This document shows positions 16,349 to 22,832 of a DNA stretch of 64,000 bases, one piece after another; position 1 is the stretch's first letter; every line of letters starts with the position of its first letter. The stretch lies in assembly GCF_001262505.1 (NCBI RefSeq), contig NZ_KQ410728.1:1-64000 (forward strand). Direction: 5' to 3'. The notes beneath the pieces were generated by a model. It searched no databases. It was not told the origin of the DNA and saw only the letters and a program-made list of their open reading frames with translations. Source of the DNA: Shinella sp. SUS2 (GTDB taxonomy: Bacteria; Pseudomonadota; Alphaproteobacteria; Rhizobiales; Rhizobiaceae). Made by a program: the position numbers and the translations under genes.

Positions 16349-16382
16349 GACCCGGGAGCGCCTCGTGTCGCTCAACCGGGTC
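16349..16382 (+). terminator. Hairpin between fibre and lysis modules
   Basis: Arms 16349-16360 and 16369-16382 can form a 12-base-pair stem with a two-base bulge and an eight-base loop. There is no T-tract afterwards, so it may be a Rho-type or partial terminator or an RNA-processing signal separating late tail genes from lysis genes. Confidence 0.35.
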
Positions 16383-16460
16383 CGTGCCAGATCGATCTTG
16401 GGGGAACATCCAGCCGCCTCAAAATGGCTGGGATGTCTTAAAATATCGTAGGTTGCCATC

Positions 16461-16586
16461 ATGATTTTTCGCATCCTTGCGGCGGCCTTGTGCTGCCTGC
16501 TTCTTGCCGCCTGCGCGACGGATGGTGAGGGGCACTTGCTCACCAACGCCGTCGTCATCACCGATCACCAGAGGGGCGCCCGATGA
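16461..16586 (+). CDS. Small phage lipoprotein in the lysis cluster
   Basis: A 41-residue protein. It has a basic start, a hydrophobic stretch (ILAAALCCLLLAAC) and a lipobox LAAC with the lipidated Cys at 18, leaving a mature peptide of only about 24 residues. Its stop overlaps the ATG of the next gene (16583-16586). Small lipoproteins near phage endolysins are often outer-membrane spanins, but a stronger spanin pair lies at 17959-18331, so this may have another envelope role such as exclusion. Confidence 0.55.
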   Translation: MIFRILAAALCCLLLAACATDGEGHLLTNAVVITDHQRGAR

Positions 16587-16927
16587 AGTACAGGACCTAT
16601 GGCAAACTTCGCTGGTTCAGCGAGTGGAAGGTGGACCGGAGCAACTTCGGCCATGCGCTTGAGGCGTTCATCTTCGCCCTGGCGCTGACCGGGATCACGG
16701 TCATAGTCTCCCGCTACACGCCGGCGCAGGCGTTCCTTTTCTGGACCGGCATCATGCTGGCCAATTACTGGGGCCGTGAGAAGCGCGACTGCGAGACCGG
16801 GATGGATATGCCGGCCGGCTCGCCCAAGGCCTGGCTGTTCATGTGGTGGCGGCCGAAGAACATCCTGGACATGGCCGGACCGATCCTCGTGCATGCCATT
16901 GCGTGGGCCATCTACCTCGACCCGTAA
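16583..16927 (+). CDS. Small phage membrane protein (holin candidate)
   Basis: A 114-residue protein with three hydrophobic segments: about 23-43 (GHALEAFIFALALTGITVIV), 49-63 (AFLFWTGIMLANYWG) and 97-112 (MAGPILVHAIAWAIYL). The N-terminus is basic (KYRTYGKLRWFSEWK). It immediately precedes the endolysin gene, where holins usually lie. No holin family is recognised. It starts four bases inside the small lipoprotein gene, so both are co-translated. Confidence 0.5.
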   Translation: MKYRTYGKLRWFSEWKVDRSNFGHALEAFIFALALTGITVIVSRYTPAQAFLFWTGIMLANYWGREKRDCETGMDMPAGSPKAWLFMWWRPKNILDMAGPILVHAIAWAIYLDP

Positions 16928-16951
16928 AATTCCTCTCCGAAAGGACACACC

Positions 16952-17962
16952 ATGACTGCAACGCTTTCGCTTGCGCTGCTGGAGCGCGCCTATGGCCGTG
17001 CCTTCACCAGTGCCCAGCGCACCAATGCCCAAAGCGTCATCGACGCCCTGACAACCTACGGAGACCGCTTCGGCCTTCTCCAGCCGCATCGCCTCGTCCA
17101 GTATCTGGCTCAGCTCATGCATGAGAGTGGCGGTTTCGCCTATGACCGTGAACTTTGGGGGCCGACGAAAGCCCAGAAGGGCTATGAGGGCCGCAAGGAT
17201 CTCGGCAATATCCACAAGGGAGACGGGTCGAAGTACCGTGGCCGCGGGCCGATCCAGGTCACCGGACGGGCGAACTACCGGGAGTTCAGCAAGTGGGCGA
17301 AAACGATCGACCCGGGCGCTCCTAATTTCGAGACCGCCCCCGACAAGATCAATTCCGATCCATGGGAAGCTCTCTCGCCGATCTGGTATTGGTCCACACG
17401 GGATCTGAACCGCTACGCCGACCGTGGCGATATCGAGAACGTGACGCGGACCATCAATGGCGGCTTGAACGGCTATGCCGATCGGCTCCGCTACTACGAC
17501 CGCCTTGCGCTCGCCTTCCTCGGCTACGGCATGAACGACATGCCGAAATTCCAGAAGGCGGCCGGCCTCAAAGACACGTCCGGCACCTCCGGGCCGCTGA
17601 CCCGCGCCGCGCTGCATTCGGCTCTTCTGAAGCTCACCGCACCGCAGCGCCTTTCTGCCGATGTTGCGACGGCGCCCGTGGTGGAAGAGGTCGCCGTTGA
17701 GGTCAAGGTGCCGGTGCAGGTTGACAAGCCCGTCGTTCCCGTCGCGGTCGATAAGCAGGTCAAGAGCAAGGCCGACCGCATGGGCTGGCTCGCCGGCATC
17801 GGTGGCACGATCGGCACCAGCCTGACCGGTTTGCTCGGCGCGAACTGGCAGACCGTCCTTGCGTTCGGCGGCGTGGCGCTGGCGGCGCTCATCATCGTGA
17901 TCCTGCTGCGCCACCAACTTGTGGCGGCGGTGAAGGATATCCGCGGGGAGGTCGAAGCATGA
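16952..17962 (+). CDS. GH19-family endolysin with C-terminal transmembrane segment
   Basis: A 336-residue protein. Residues 1-205 are a glycoside hydrolase 19 chitinase-like lysozyme domain: LAQLMHESGGFAYDRELWG carries the catalytic Glu (E58), and RGRGPIQVTGRANYREF and the later TRTINGGLNGYADR are family motifs. These enzymes cut peptidoglycan glycan strands. A linker rich in Val and Pro (about 235-265) leads to a Gly-rich stretch and a transmembrane helix at about 301-319 (TVLAFGGVALAALIIVILL). A C-terminal anchor on a GH19 phage enzyme is unusual. The stop overlaps the inner spanin gene ATG. Confidence 0.85.
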   Translation: MTATLSLALLERAYGRAFTSAQRTNAQSVIDALTTYGDRFGLLQPHRLVQYLAQLMHESGGFAYDRELWGPTKAQKGYEGRKDLGNIHKGDGSKYRGRGPIQVTGRANYREFSKWAKTIDPGAPNFETAPDKINSDPWEALSPIWYWSTRDLNRYADRGDIENVTRTINGGLNGYADRLRYYDRLALAFLGYGMNDMPKFQKAAGLKDTSGTSGPLTRAALHSALLKLTAPQRLSADVATAPVVEEVAVEVKVPVQVDKPVVPVAVDKQVKSKADRMGWLAGIGGTIGTSLTGLLGANWQTVLAFGGVALAALIIVILLRHQLVAAVKDIRGEVEA

Positions 17963-18237
17963 TCGGCCTCCTCGATGCCGCCAAGATTGCCGGCGGCATT
18001 GCTCTTGGCGCAATGATCGCCACGCCGGCCGCACACTACCTCGGCAAGCGCGAGGGCCGCCAGGAGGCTGCTGTTGCCGCCCTCGAAGCGGCCGTGAAGG
18101 ACTTCACCACGAAAGGAAAGATCAATGGTCAGGTGTCTTCTGCTGACGCTGCCTCTCTGTGCGCTGATCTGGGGTTGCCAGTCGACGAAACCAACGAGTG
18201 CATGCGCCGGCTTCGAGAAGCTTCGACCGAGCCTTGA
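17959..18237 (+). CDS. Probable inner-membrane spanin (Rz-like)
   Basis: A 92-residue protein with an N-terminal transmembrane helix (about 8-27, AKIAGGIALGAMIATPAAHYL) followed by a periplasmic helical region (QEAAVAALEAAVKDF). It starts four bases inside the endolysin gene. A second reading frame for a lipoprotein begins inside it at 18125, the overlapped Rz/Rz1 arrangement. Spanins fuse inner and outer membranes in the last lysis step. It is shorter than lambda Rz and the assignment rests mainly on architecture. Confidence 0.6.
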   Translation: MIGLLDAAKIAGGIALGAMIATPAAHYLGKREGRQEAAVAALEAAVKDFTTKGKINGQVSSADAASLCADLGLPVDETNECMRRLREASTEP

Positions 18238-18331
18238 GACGTCGGTGACCATCTTGCGAAGCGATCGGCCTTTCGCCAACCAGGTCGCGGCGCACAATCG
18301 CTTTGGGTCGCAGAAAGGCTGCTGGGAATGA
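18125..18331 (+). CDS. Probable outer-membrane spanin (Rz1-like lipoprotein)
   Basis: A 68-residue protein read in the +1 frame relative to the inner spanin, starting 112 bases before that gene ends and running 94 bases beyond it. The N-terminus VRCLLLTLPLCALIWGC is a signal peptide with a lipobox-like end (Cys at 18, Trp at -2 being atypical). The mature part is short and contains two more Cys. The overlapping frame placement and lipobox are the marks of Rz1. Its stop overlaps the next ATG. Confidence 0.6.
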   Translation: MVRCLLLTLPLCALIWGCQSTKPTSACAGFEKLRPSLETSVTILRSDRPFANQVAAHNRFGSQKGCWE

Positions 18332-18702
18332 GCCCACCTGAAATCGACGCGGCAGTGCACCGCCAGCTGGGCGAGCTCGTCGCCGGTATGCACGGCCTGC
18401 AGGACGCGATCCGTCGGATGGAAGAGGCCAGCCGGCGATCGGAAGACAAGTCGGAAGCCAGCCGGGCCGTCGTTCACCGCCGCCTTGACGAGGTGGTCGA
18501 CCGGGTGGGCAAGGTCGAAACATCAATCGTCACGGTAAAGGAAGACGTGACGGAAATGAAGCCGGTGACGGATGAGGTGAGGAGGTGGAAGCTCATGGGG
18601 ATGGGGGCGCTCGCAGTCACCGGCGTTGCTGCTATGGCCCTCGGCGTGACGTTCAGCGAGGCGCTGAAACGGATCGGGATGGCGCTACTCGGGAAAGGGT
18701 GA
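18328..18702 (+). CDS. DUF1515 small coiled-coil membrane protein
   Basis: A 124-residue protein. It opens with PPEIDAAVHRQLGELVAGM and HRRLDEVVDRVGKVETSI, the pattern of the DUF1515 family common in rhizobial prophages. A coiled-coil occupies residues 10-80 and a transmembrane helix 88-108 (LMGMGALAVTGVAAMALGV). The C-terminus is short and basic. Phage proteins with a long coiled-coil and one membrane helix near endolysins may be holins or antiholins, but this is not established for DUF1515. It overlaps the outer spanin gene and is followed by the operon terminator. Confidence 0.6.
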   Translation: MSPPEIDAAVHRQLGELVAGMHGLQDAIRRMEEASRRSEDKSEASRAVVHRRLDEVVDRVGKVETSIVTVKEDVTEMKPVTDEVRRWKLMGMGALAVTGVAAMALGVTFSEALKRIGMALLGKG

Positions 18703-18776
18703 TGACGACAGGGACATTGACCGAATGGATCGTCAGCGCTTATGCTCAGCGCCGTAAGGTCTCAATCTTCTGTAAC

Positions 18777-18809
18777 GCCCCGCGCCCTTCTGGGTTGCGG
18801 GGCTTTTTT
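18777..18809 (+). terminator. Rho-independent terminator ending the prophage late operon
   Basis: A seven-base-pair GCCCCGC/GCGGGGC stem (18777-18783 with 18797-18803), a 13-base loop and six T residues (18804-18809). It lies between the plus-strand lysis operon and the convergent minus-strand genes at the prophage right end, so it ends the late transcript. Confidence 0.8.
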
Positions 18810-18813
18810 CGGT

Positions 18814-19062
18814 TTATGGCCTGACAAACACATCCGCTTCGTCGGCGGCGATAAGGAATGCCTTTCGGGCCTCTTCCGGGTCCGCAGCGCCTTCCATGAC
18901 GGCGAGGCACAGGGTCTTGGCGGCAACAAATGCCTCGCCTTCGTCCACCGGCCATTCCTCAATCAGGACACGAGCAGCTTCCGCGGCGCTCGATATCATC
19001 CTGTAGCGCCCGAGCGTGAGCGTCTCGATAGTGACGGGAGGATCCCAATAGCCGCGGTTCAT
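18814..19062 (-). CDS. DUF982 family protein
   Basis: An 82-residue protein. ATG 19062 is chosen because it overlaps the upstream gene stop (19059) and gives the family length. The pattern YWDPPVTIETLTLGRYRMIS, then AARVLIEEWPVDEGEAFVAA, and the later EARKAFLIAADEA match DUF982, a family of small proteins abundant in rhizobial genomes and plasmids, with unknown function. In this prophage it is the last gene of a minus-strand set of three. Expression from the lysogen is likely, as these genes run against the late operon. Confidence 0.75.
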   Translation of the reverse strand: MNRGYWDPPVTIETLTLGRYRMISSAAEAARVLIEEWPVDEGEAFVAAKTLCLAVMEGAADPEEARKAFLIAADEADVFVRP

Positions 19063-19286
19063 TGCGCCGGCGCCGGATCGTCTGCGGGGTCGGGGTCTTC
19101 CGCATAGGCCATGGCCTGGTTGTCGACGACGCTTCTCATGGCGGCAAACACCACGTCCGGCGACCACCCTGACTGAATAAGCTGGTCGATAAAATCCCGC
19201 ACCGGTATGTCGATCATGCTTTCACAGTCGATCTGGGCGTCCGGATGATCCATCGGCTTGTTGGGAGACTGGATAACGGGTTGCAT
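19059..19286 (-). CDS. Small acidic protein paired with DUF982
   Basis: A 75-residue protein with a strong ribosome site (GGAGGAGCCAGC) before ATG 19286. The centre has a hydrophobic helical pattern (IPVRDFIDQLIQSGWSPDVV and FAAMRSVVDNQAMAYA), the tail is very acidic and Pro-rich (EDPDPADDPAPAQ). Overlap with the DUF982 start shows co-translation. No family recognised; a partner or inhibitor of the DUF982 protein is possible. Confidence 0.6.
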   Translation of the reverse strand: MQPVIQSPNKPMDHPDAQIDCESMIDIPVRDFIDQLIQSGWSPDVVFAAMRSVVDNQAMAYAEDPDPADDPAPAQ

Positions 19287-19341
19287 GCTGGCTCCTCCAT
19301 TGCTGTAGCGGCAACGCTGGACTGGGCGGTCTGTTCCCTGG

Positions 19342-19689
19342 CTAGCCTCGCAGCCAGAGCGGCAACCCATCCTCATCCAGCGGCCCGATACGCTGAGCGA
19401 CCAGCGCCGGCCTCGGCCCGCTGCGCGCCAGCCCCTCATCGTACCAGTCTTCGACGGCCTTCGCTGCTTCCCAAGCTTCATGCTTCCGGCCGTTGTGGGG
19501 CATTGGCCCTTGGAAGCCGGGCCACTCCGAACACCCTCCCGACCACAAGAACATGCCCCGCTTCAGGCTGGTCCGGTCTCGCGATACGCGACCGATATAG
19601 AGGCCGTCATGAAAGGCGCTCCAGTCTTCCTTCTCCTCGGGCCAGGTTTGGACCCAGCGGTATTTTCGCTTCCATGTGCGTTCGGACAT
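19342..19689 (-). CDS. Phage hypothetical protein at the prophage right end
   Basis: A 115-residue protein if translation starts at ATG 19689 (SERTWKRKYRWVQTWPEE); the frame extends to 19884 and other starts (19734, 19827) are possible because none has a convincing ribosome site. It contains aromatic-rich segments (FHDGLYIGRVSRDR, LWSGGCSEWPGFQG) and ends in KAVEDWYDEGLARSG. The compact beta/aromatic pattern is often seen in rhizobial phage proteins of unknown role. It is the first gene of the minus-strand edge group, next to the attachment site. Confidence 0.5.
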   Translation of the reverse strand: MSERTWKRKYRWVQTWPEEKEDWSAFHDGLYIGRVSRDRTSLKRGMFLWSGGCSEWPGFQGPMPHNGRKHEAWEAAKAVEDWYDEGLARSGPRPALVAQRIGPLDEDGLPLWLRG

Positions 19690-19842
19690 GGGGGAGGAGA
19701 TGATGCGGGGAGGGAAATTCGTCAAGAAAGTCATTCTGAACGCGCGGAATTGTTCAGTGTTTTCAATGGCCGTAAAGCCGCGCAAATCCGGTCGATCCGT
19801 CCCGATTTTCAGAACGCTCGTTGATATCATTAAATTATGATG

Positions 19843-19882
19843 GGATTTGCAGTCCTCTGCGTCACCACTCCGCCACGAGGCC
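19843..19882 (-). pseudogene. 5' half of tRNA-Cys interrupted at the anticodon loop; prophage attachment site (attR side)
   Basis: Read on the minus strand from 19882 the sequence gives an acceptor 5' strand, D-arm and anticodon stem of an alphaproteobacterial tRNA-Cys, with loop CTGCAAA (anticodon GCA). Homology stops within the 3' side of the anticodon stem at about 19843, where the next bases (CATCATAATTTAATG) no longer pair. The variable loop, T-arm and acceptor 3' strand are missing. The probable crossover core is GGACTGCAAATCC (19843-19855). Tyrosine-recombinase phages often use tRNA anticodon loops. The intact gene must be rebuilt at the left prophage end, outside the window. Confidence 0.75.
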
Positions 19883-20067
19883 ATCCGTTTTGCTATAAAG
19901 CGTGTGGTGCCGGGCGTTTAGAACGAATTGAGAAAGGGCGCAAGGGGCTTATTCCGAACATGCCGTTTTTTTCATCCTGACGGATGTGTACGAAGCGTTT
20001 GACGGCGTTTTTGTCGCAGCTTTGCCGGAGGCCGAACAGACGGTGGCCGATGACCGCAGGTCCGGGC

Positions 20068-20087
20068 GGCGCGCCCGAAGGCGCGCC
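20068..20087 (-). terminator. UUCG-capped hairpin downstream of exbD
   Basis: GGCGCGCC arms (20068-20075 and 20080-20087) with a TTCG tetraloop on the minus strand, eight bases after the exbD stop. The stem is very stable but no T-tract follows, so it is a possible terminator or mRNA 3' stabiliser. Confidence 0.45.
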
Positions 20088-20094
20088 CCATATT

Positions 20095-20532
20095 CTATTG
20101 CTGCTGCGCCGGGGCGCCGCCTTCAAGGCCGACAAGGGCGATCTTGCCGTATCCCGCCGCGCGCAGGAGGTTCATCACATCCATCACATTGCCGTAGTCG
20201 ACGGCCTTGTCGGCGCGCAGCAGGATGCGGGCATCCTTGTTGCCTTCCGTCACGGCGTCGAGTTCCGGGCCGAAACTGTCGCGGGCGATCTCGCCATTGC
20301 CGATCGAGACCGTCAGGTCCTTCTTCAGCGTCATGAAGACCGGCTTGTCCTCGCGCGGCGTCGGCTGCGCGACGGAGGAGGGCAGGTCGACATTGATGTC
20401 GACGGTGGCGAGCGGCGCGGCCACCATGAAGATGATGAGCAGAACCAGCATGACGTCGATGAACGGCGTCACGTTGATTTCGCTGTTCTCCTCGAGGTCG
20501 TCGCCGCCGCCTTCCTTGATCTTGCTCGCCAT
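20095..20532 (-). CDS. exbD: Biopolymer transport protein ExbD
   Basis: A 145-residue inner-membrane protein of the ExbD/TolR family. The single transmembrane helix at about 21-40 (VTPFIDVMLVLLIIFMVAAP) holds the essential proton-path Asp (D26). A periplasmic domain follows, with ILLRADKAVDYGNVMDVMNL typical of the family. ExbD with ExbB uses the proton gradient to energise TonB for iron-siderophore or haem import. It lies four bases after exbB. No tonB is next to it; downstream is the prophage boundary. Confidence 0.92.
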   Translation of the reverse strand: MASKIKEGGGDDLEENSEINVTPFIDVMLVLLIIFMVAAPLATVDINVDLPSSVAQPTPREDKPVFMTLKKDLTVSIGNGEIARDSFGPELDAVTEGNKDARILLRADKAVDYGNVMDVMNLLRAAGYGKIALVGLEGGAPAQQQ

Positions 20533-20536
20533 GGCC

Positions 20537-21613
20537 TCACCCGATCTTCACGACGGAGCCTGGGCCCCGTTCACTGCGCTGCGCGCCGTGGCGCAGCGAG
20601 CGGCGCACGTCGAGGTCGCGGCTGGCCAGCCGCTCGATGGCGGCCGAGGCATCGGCGAGGTTCTGGCGGTAGCCGGTGATCGCGCGGGCAAGGAAATTGT
20701 AGATCACAACAGCGGGAATGGCGGCGACGAGGCCGATGGCCGTCGCCAGCAGCGCTTCGGCGATGCCGGGCGCGACGATGGCAAGGTTCGTGGTCTGGGC
20801 CTTCGAGATGCCGATGAAGGAGTTCATGATGCCCCAGACGGTGCCGAACAGGCCGACGAAGGGGGCCGTCGAGCCGATGGTGGCCAGGAGGCCCGTTCCC
20901 TTGGCGATGCGGCGGCCGGCATGGACTTCCATGCGGGTGAGGCGCGAGGAGATGCGCTCCTTCACGCCGCCATCGGAAACGTGGTCGAGCACGGCCTCCG
21001 AGGCTTCCATTTCCTCGCGAGCGGCGCGCGTCATGCGGGCGACGGTGCCGCGGTTGCGGCCGAGCGCCTGCTCGCCGTCCTCAAGGCCGCGGGCGACCGT
21101 GAGCTGCCGCACGGCGCGGCTGGCCGAGCGCTGGGCAGCGGCCAGTTCGACGAGCTTGGCGAGAAGCACGGCCCAGGTGACGATGGAGGCGAAGGCAAGG
21201 CCGATCATCACGCCCTTGACGACGATATCGGCCGCCATGAACATGCCCCAGGGGGAAAGGTCGTGCGGCAGGCCGGCCTGCCGTTCGCCGCCGTCATCGA
21301 CGACGTCGAGATCGGTCGCCTCTTCGCCGGCGGCCTCCTGGTCTGCATCGGCCGTCACGGCGGGCGTGTTCACGGTGTCGCCTGTCACGGGCCGCGATGT
21401 CGTGTCCGTGGTCGTCGTCGCGGCGGTGCCGCCCGTCGCCGCGCCGCCGGATTGTCCGGCTTCCGGCTGGCTGTCCGTCTGCGCAGAAGTACCCTGCGTC
21501 TGGCTCTGGGTTTCCTGGGTCTGGGCCAGGGCGGCCGGCGGGGTGGCGAGCGCCATCAGGATGATCGCGAATAGCAGTCGAGACCGTTTCAGCACGGCGT
21601 ATTCCTCTTGCAT
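20537..21613 (-). CDS. exbB: Biopolymer transport protein ExbB (extended form)
   Basis: A 358-residue protein. It has a signal peptide (about 11-30, [18 protein letters not shown]), a long low-complexity Thr/Gln/Gly periplasmic stretch to about 110, and then the MotA/TolQ/ExbB proton channel: transmembrane segments near 127-152, 240-268 ([20 protein letters not shown]) and 278-308. It is over 100 residues longer than the enterobacterial protein, as in other rhizobial and brucellar ExbB. It forms the pentameric stator around ExbD. An iron-box-like site lies upstream at 21725-21739. The annotated start could be the GTG at codon 7. Confidence 0.9.
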   Translation of the reverse strand: MQEEYAVLKRSRLLFAIILMALATPPAALAQTQETQSQTQGTSAQTDSQPEAGQSGGAATGGTAATTTTDTTSRPVTGDTVNTPAVTADADQEAAGEEATDLDVVDDGGERQAGLPHDLSPWGMFMAADIVVKGVMIGLAFASIVTWAVLLAKLVELAAAQRSASRAVRQLTVARGLEDGEQALGRNRGTVARMTRAAREEMEASEAVLDHVSDGGVKERISSRLTRMEVHAGRRIAKGTGLLATIGSTAPFVGLFGTVWGIMNSFIGISKAQTTNLAIVAPGIAEALLATAIGLVAAIPAVVIYNFLARAITGYRQNLADASAAIERLASRDLDVRRSLRHGAQRSERGPGSVVKIG

Positions 21614-21920
21614 GTCTCAATTTATACGGTGCCCGTCCGATAAACGGGCGCGGTGCGGACGCCAGGCGCCGCAAAAACCTGACTGCTCAATACGACATTA
21701 TGGAGGGGGCAGGCAATAATATGTTGAGTAATTTATTCATGATAAACTGCGGAAAATCCTCGGTGTGGGCGGGACGAAACCGCAGCGGCGCGGTTTTTGC
21801 GCGCAGACGATCGCCGCCTATGGACACCCGGCCCGAAACCGCTCTAAGAGAATTGCGACGCATCCGGCATCGCAACCGGGCCTTCGTGCCGCGGTCTGCC
21901 GCTTACTCACAGGGCTAGAG
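21614..21920. other. Divergent regulatory region between exbB and the PIMT-like gene
   Basis: About 300 bases without a convincing gene. The left half is AT-rich with an IRO-type box and possible minus-strand promoter for exbB. The right half is GC-rich with one open frame in phase with the methyltransferase gene but no family resemblance. Confidence 0.5.
21725..21739. promoter_or_regulatory. Candidate IRO box (RirA-type iron regulator site)
   Basis: The sequence TGAGTAATTTATTCA fits TGA-N9-TCA, the consensus of rhizobial iron-responsive operators bound by RirA. It lies about 112 bases upstream of the exbB start in an AT-rich island. Iron repression of exbBD is expected biologically. The motif is short, so chance occurrence is possible. 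Confidence 0.5.
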
Positions 21921-22574
21921 ATGATTGACTACAAAGCAGCGCGCACGAAGATGGTGGACAACCAGATCCGTACGACGGACGTCACGGCGCATGAGGTGCT
22001 CGACGCCTTCCTGACCGTCGCGCGCGAAGAATTCGTGCCCGCGGCCGTCAAGCCGCTCGCCTATATCGACGACGATATCCAGATTGCCCCCGGCCGCTAC
22101 CTGATGGAGCCGTCGCCGCTCGCCAAGCTGATCCAGCTGGCCGAGATCGCCAGCAGCGATGTCGTGCTGGAGGTCGGTTGCGGCACGGGCTACGCCTCGG
22201 CCGTGCTCTCGCTTCTCGGCAGCTCCGTCGTGGCGCTGGAAAGCGACGCGGCGCTGGCTGCGAGTGCGACGGAAACGCTCGCCCGCCTCGGTTATGACAA
22301 TGTCGCCGTCGTCACCGGCGATCTTGAGACCGGTTACGCGCCGGAAGCACCCTACGAGGTGATCTTCGTGCATGGCGCGGTCGAGTTCGTTCCGGAGGCG
22401 CTTTTCGCCCAGTTGCGCGATGGCGGACGCCTCGTCGTCGTCGAGGGTTACGGCAATGCCTCGCAGGCGCGTCTCTATATCAAGGAAGGCGGCCACGTCT
22501 CCGAACGCAACGTCTTCAATACCGCCGTCAAGCCGCTTCCGGGCTTCCGCAAGGCGAAGGAATTCGTCTTCTGA
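21921..22574 (+). CDS. Protein-L-isoaspartate O-methyltransferase family protein
   Basis: A 217-residue cytosolic methyltransferase. ATG 21921 is chosen because the family N-terminus IDYKAARTKMVDNQIRTTDV begins there. Residues 82-92 (VLEVGCGTGYA) are the SAM-binding motif I, followed by an acidic residue loop at VVALESD. The usual PIMT substrate loop (GQTISQP) is replaced by GRYLMEPSPLAK, so the substrate may differ from isoaspartyl protein. It is conserved upstream of tolC in rhizobia, and a second PIMT-like gene occurs at 46768. Confidence 0.8.
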   Translation: MIDYKAARTKMVDNQIRTTDVTAHEVLDAFLTVAREEFVPAAVKPLAYIDDDIQIAPGRYLMEPSPLAKLIQLAEIASSDVVLEVGCGTGYASAVLSLLGSSVVALESDAALAASATETLARLGYDNVAVVTGDLETGYAPEAPYEVIFVHGAVEFVPEALFAQLRDGGRLVVVEGYGNASQARLYIKEGGHVSERNVFNTAVKPLPGFRKAKEFVF

Positions 22575-22832
22575 GCCAGCGCGGATATGCGCCGTTTCGA
22601 CAGGCCCGTTTGTTGCACTTTCGCAACGGGCCTGTCCTATTGTCGTTACCAAATCCTTCCTGAAGGACCTGACGACTGTTCCCGAATGAGCGAAGAGGCA
22701 TTATCGCGGGCGAGGCGGAGCTGTCCGCGACCGGCCACCGATGCCGGATGAAATGCACCAGGCCTTCGTGTCGGTGAGAAGTGTGTAAAGGCGGCTCCCG
22801 CGACGGGCTGGCCAGGATCGGAGTTTCGTACT

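Noticed and set aside
1..19855. Integrase, repressor or terminase genes
   Set aside because: None is visible in this part; they must lie left of the window if the element is complete.
19843..19882. Group I intron in tRNA-Cys as cause of the interruption
   Set aside because: Bacterial tRNA introns occur in anticodon loops, but no 3' half follows within several hundred bases; prophage genes do.
19690..19884. N-terminal extension of the phage gene at 19342
   Set aside because: It runs into the tRNA-Cys remnant, so it cannot be native phage coding sequence; a start at 19689, 19734 or 19827 is more plausible.
20095..21613. TolQ/TolR instead of ExbB/ExbD
   Set aside because: The N-terminal signal peptide and long extension, the ExbD helix pattern and lack of tolA/tolB/pal neighbours favour ExbBD.
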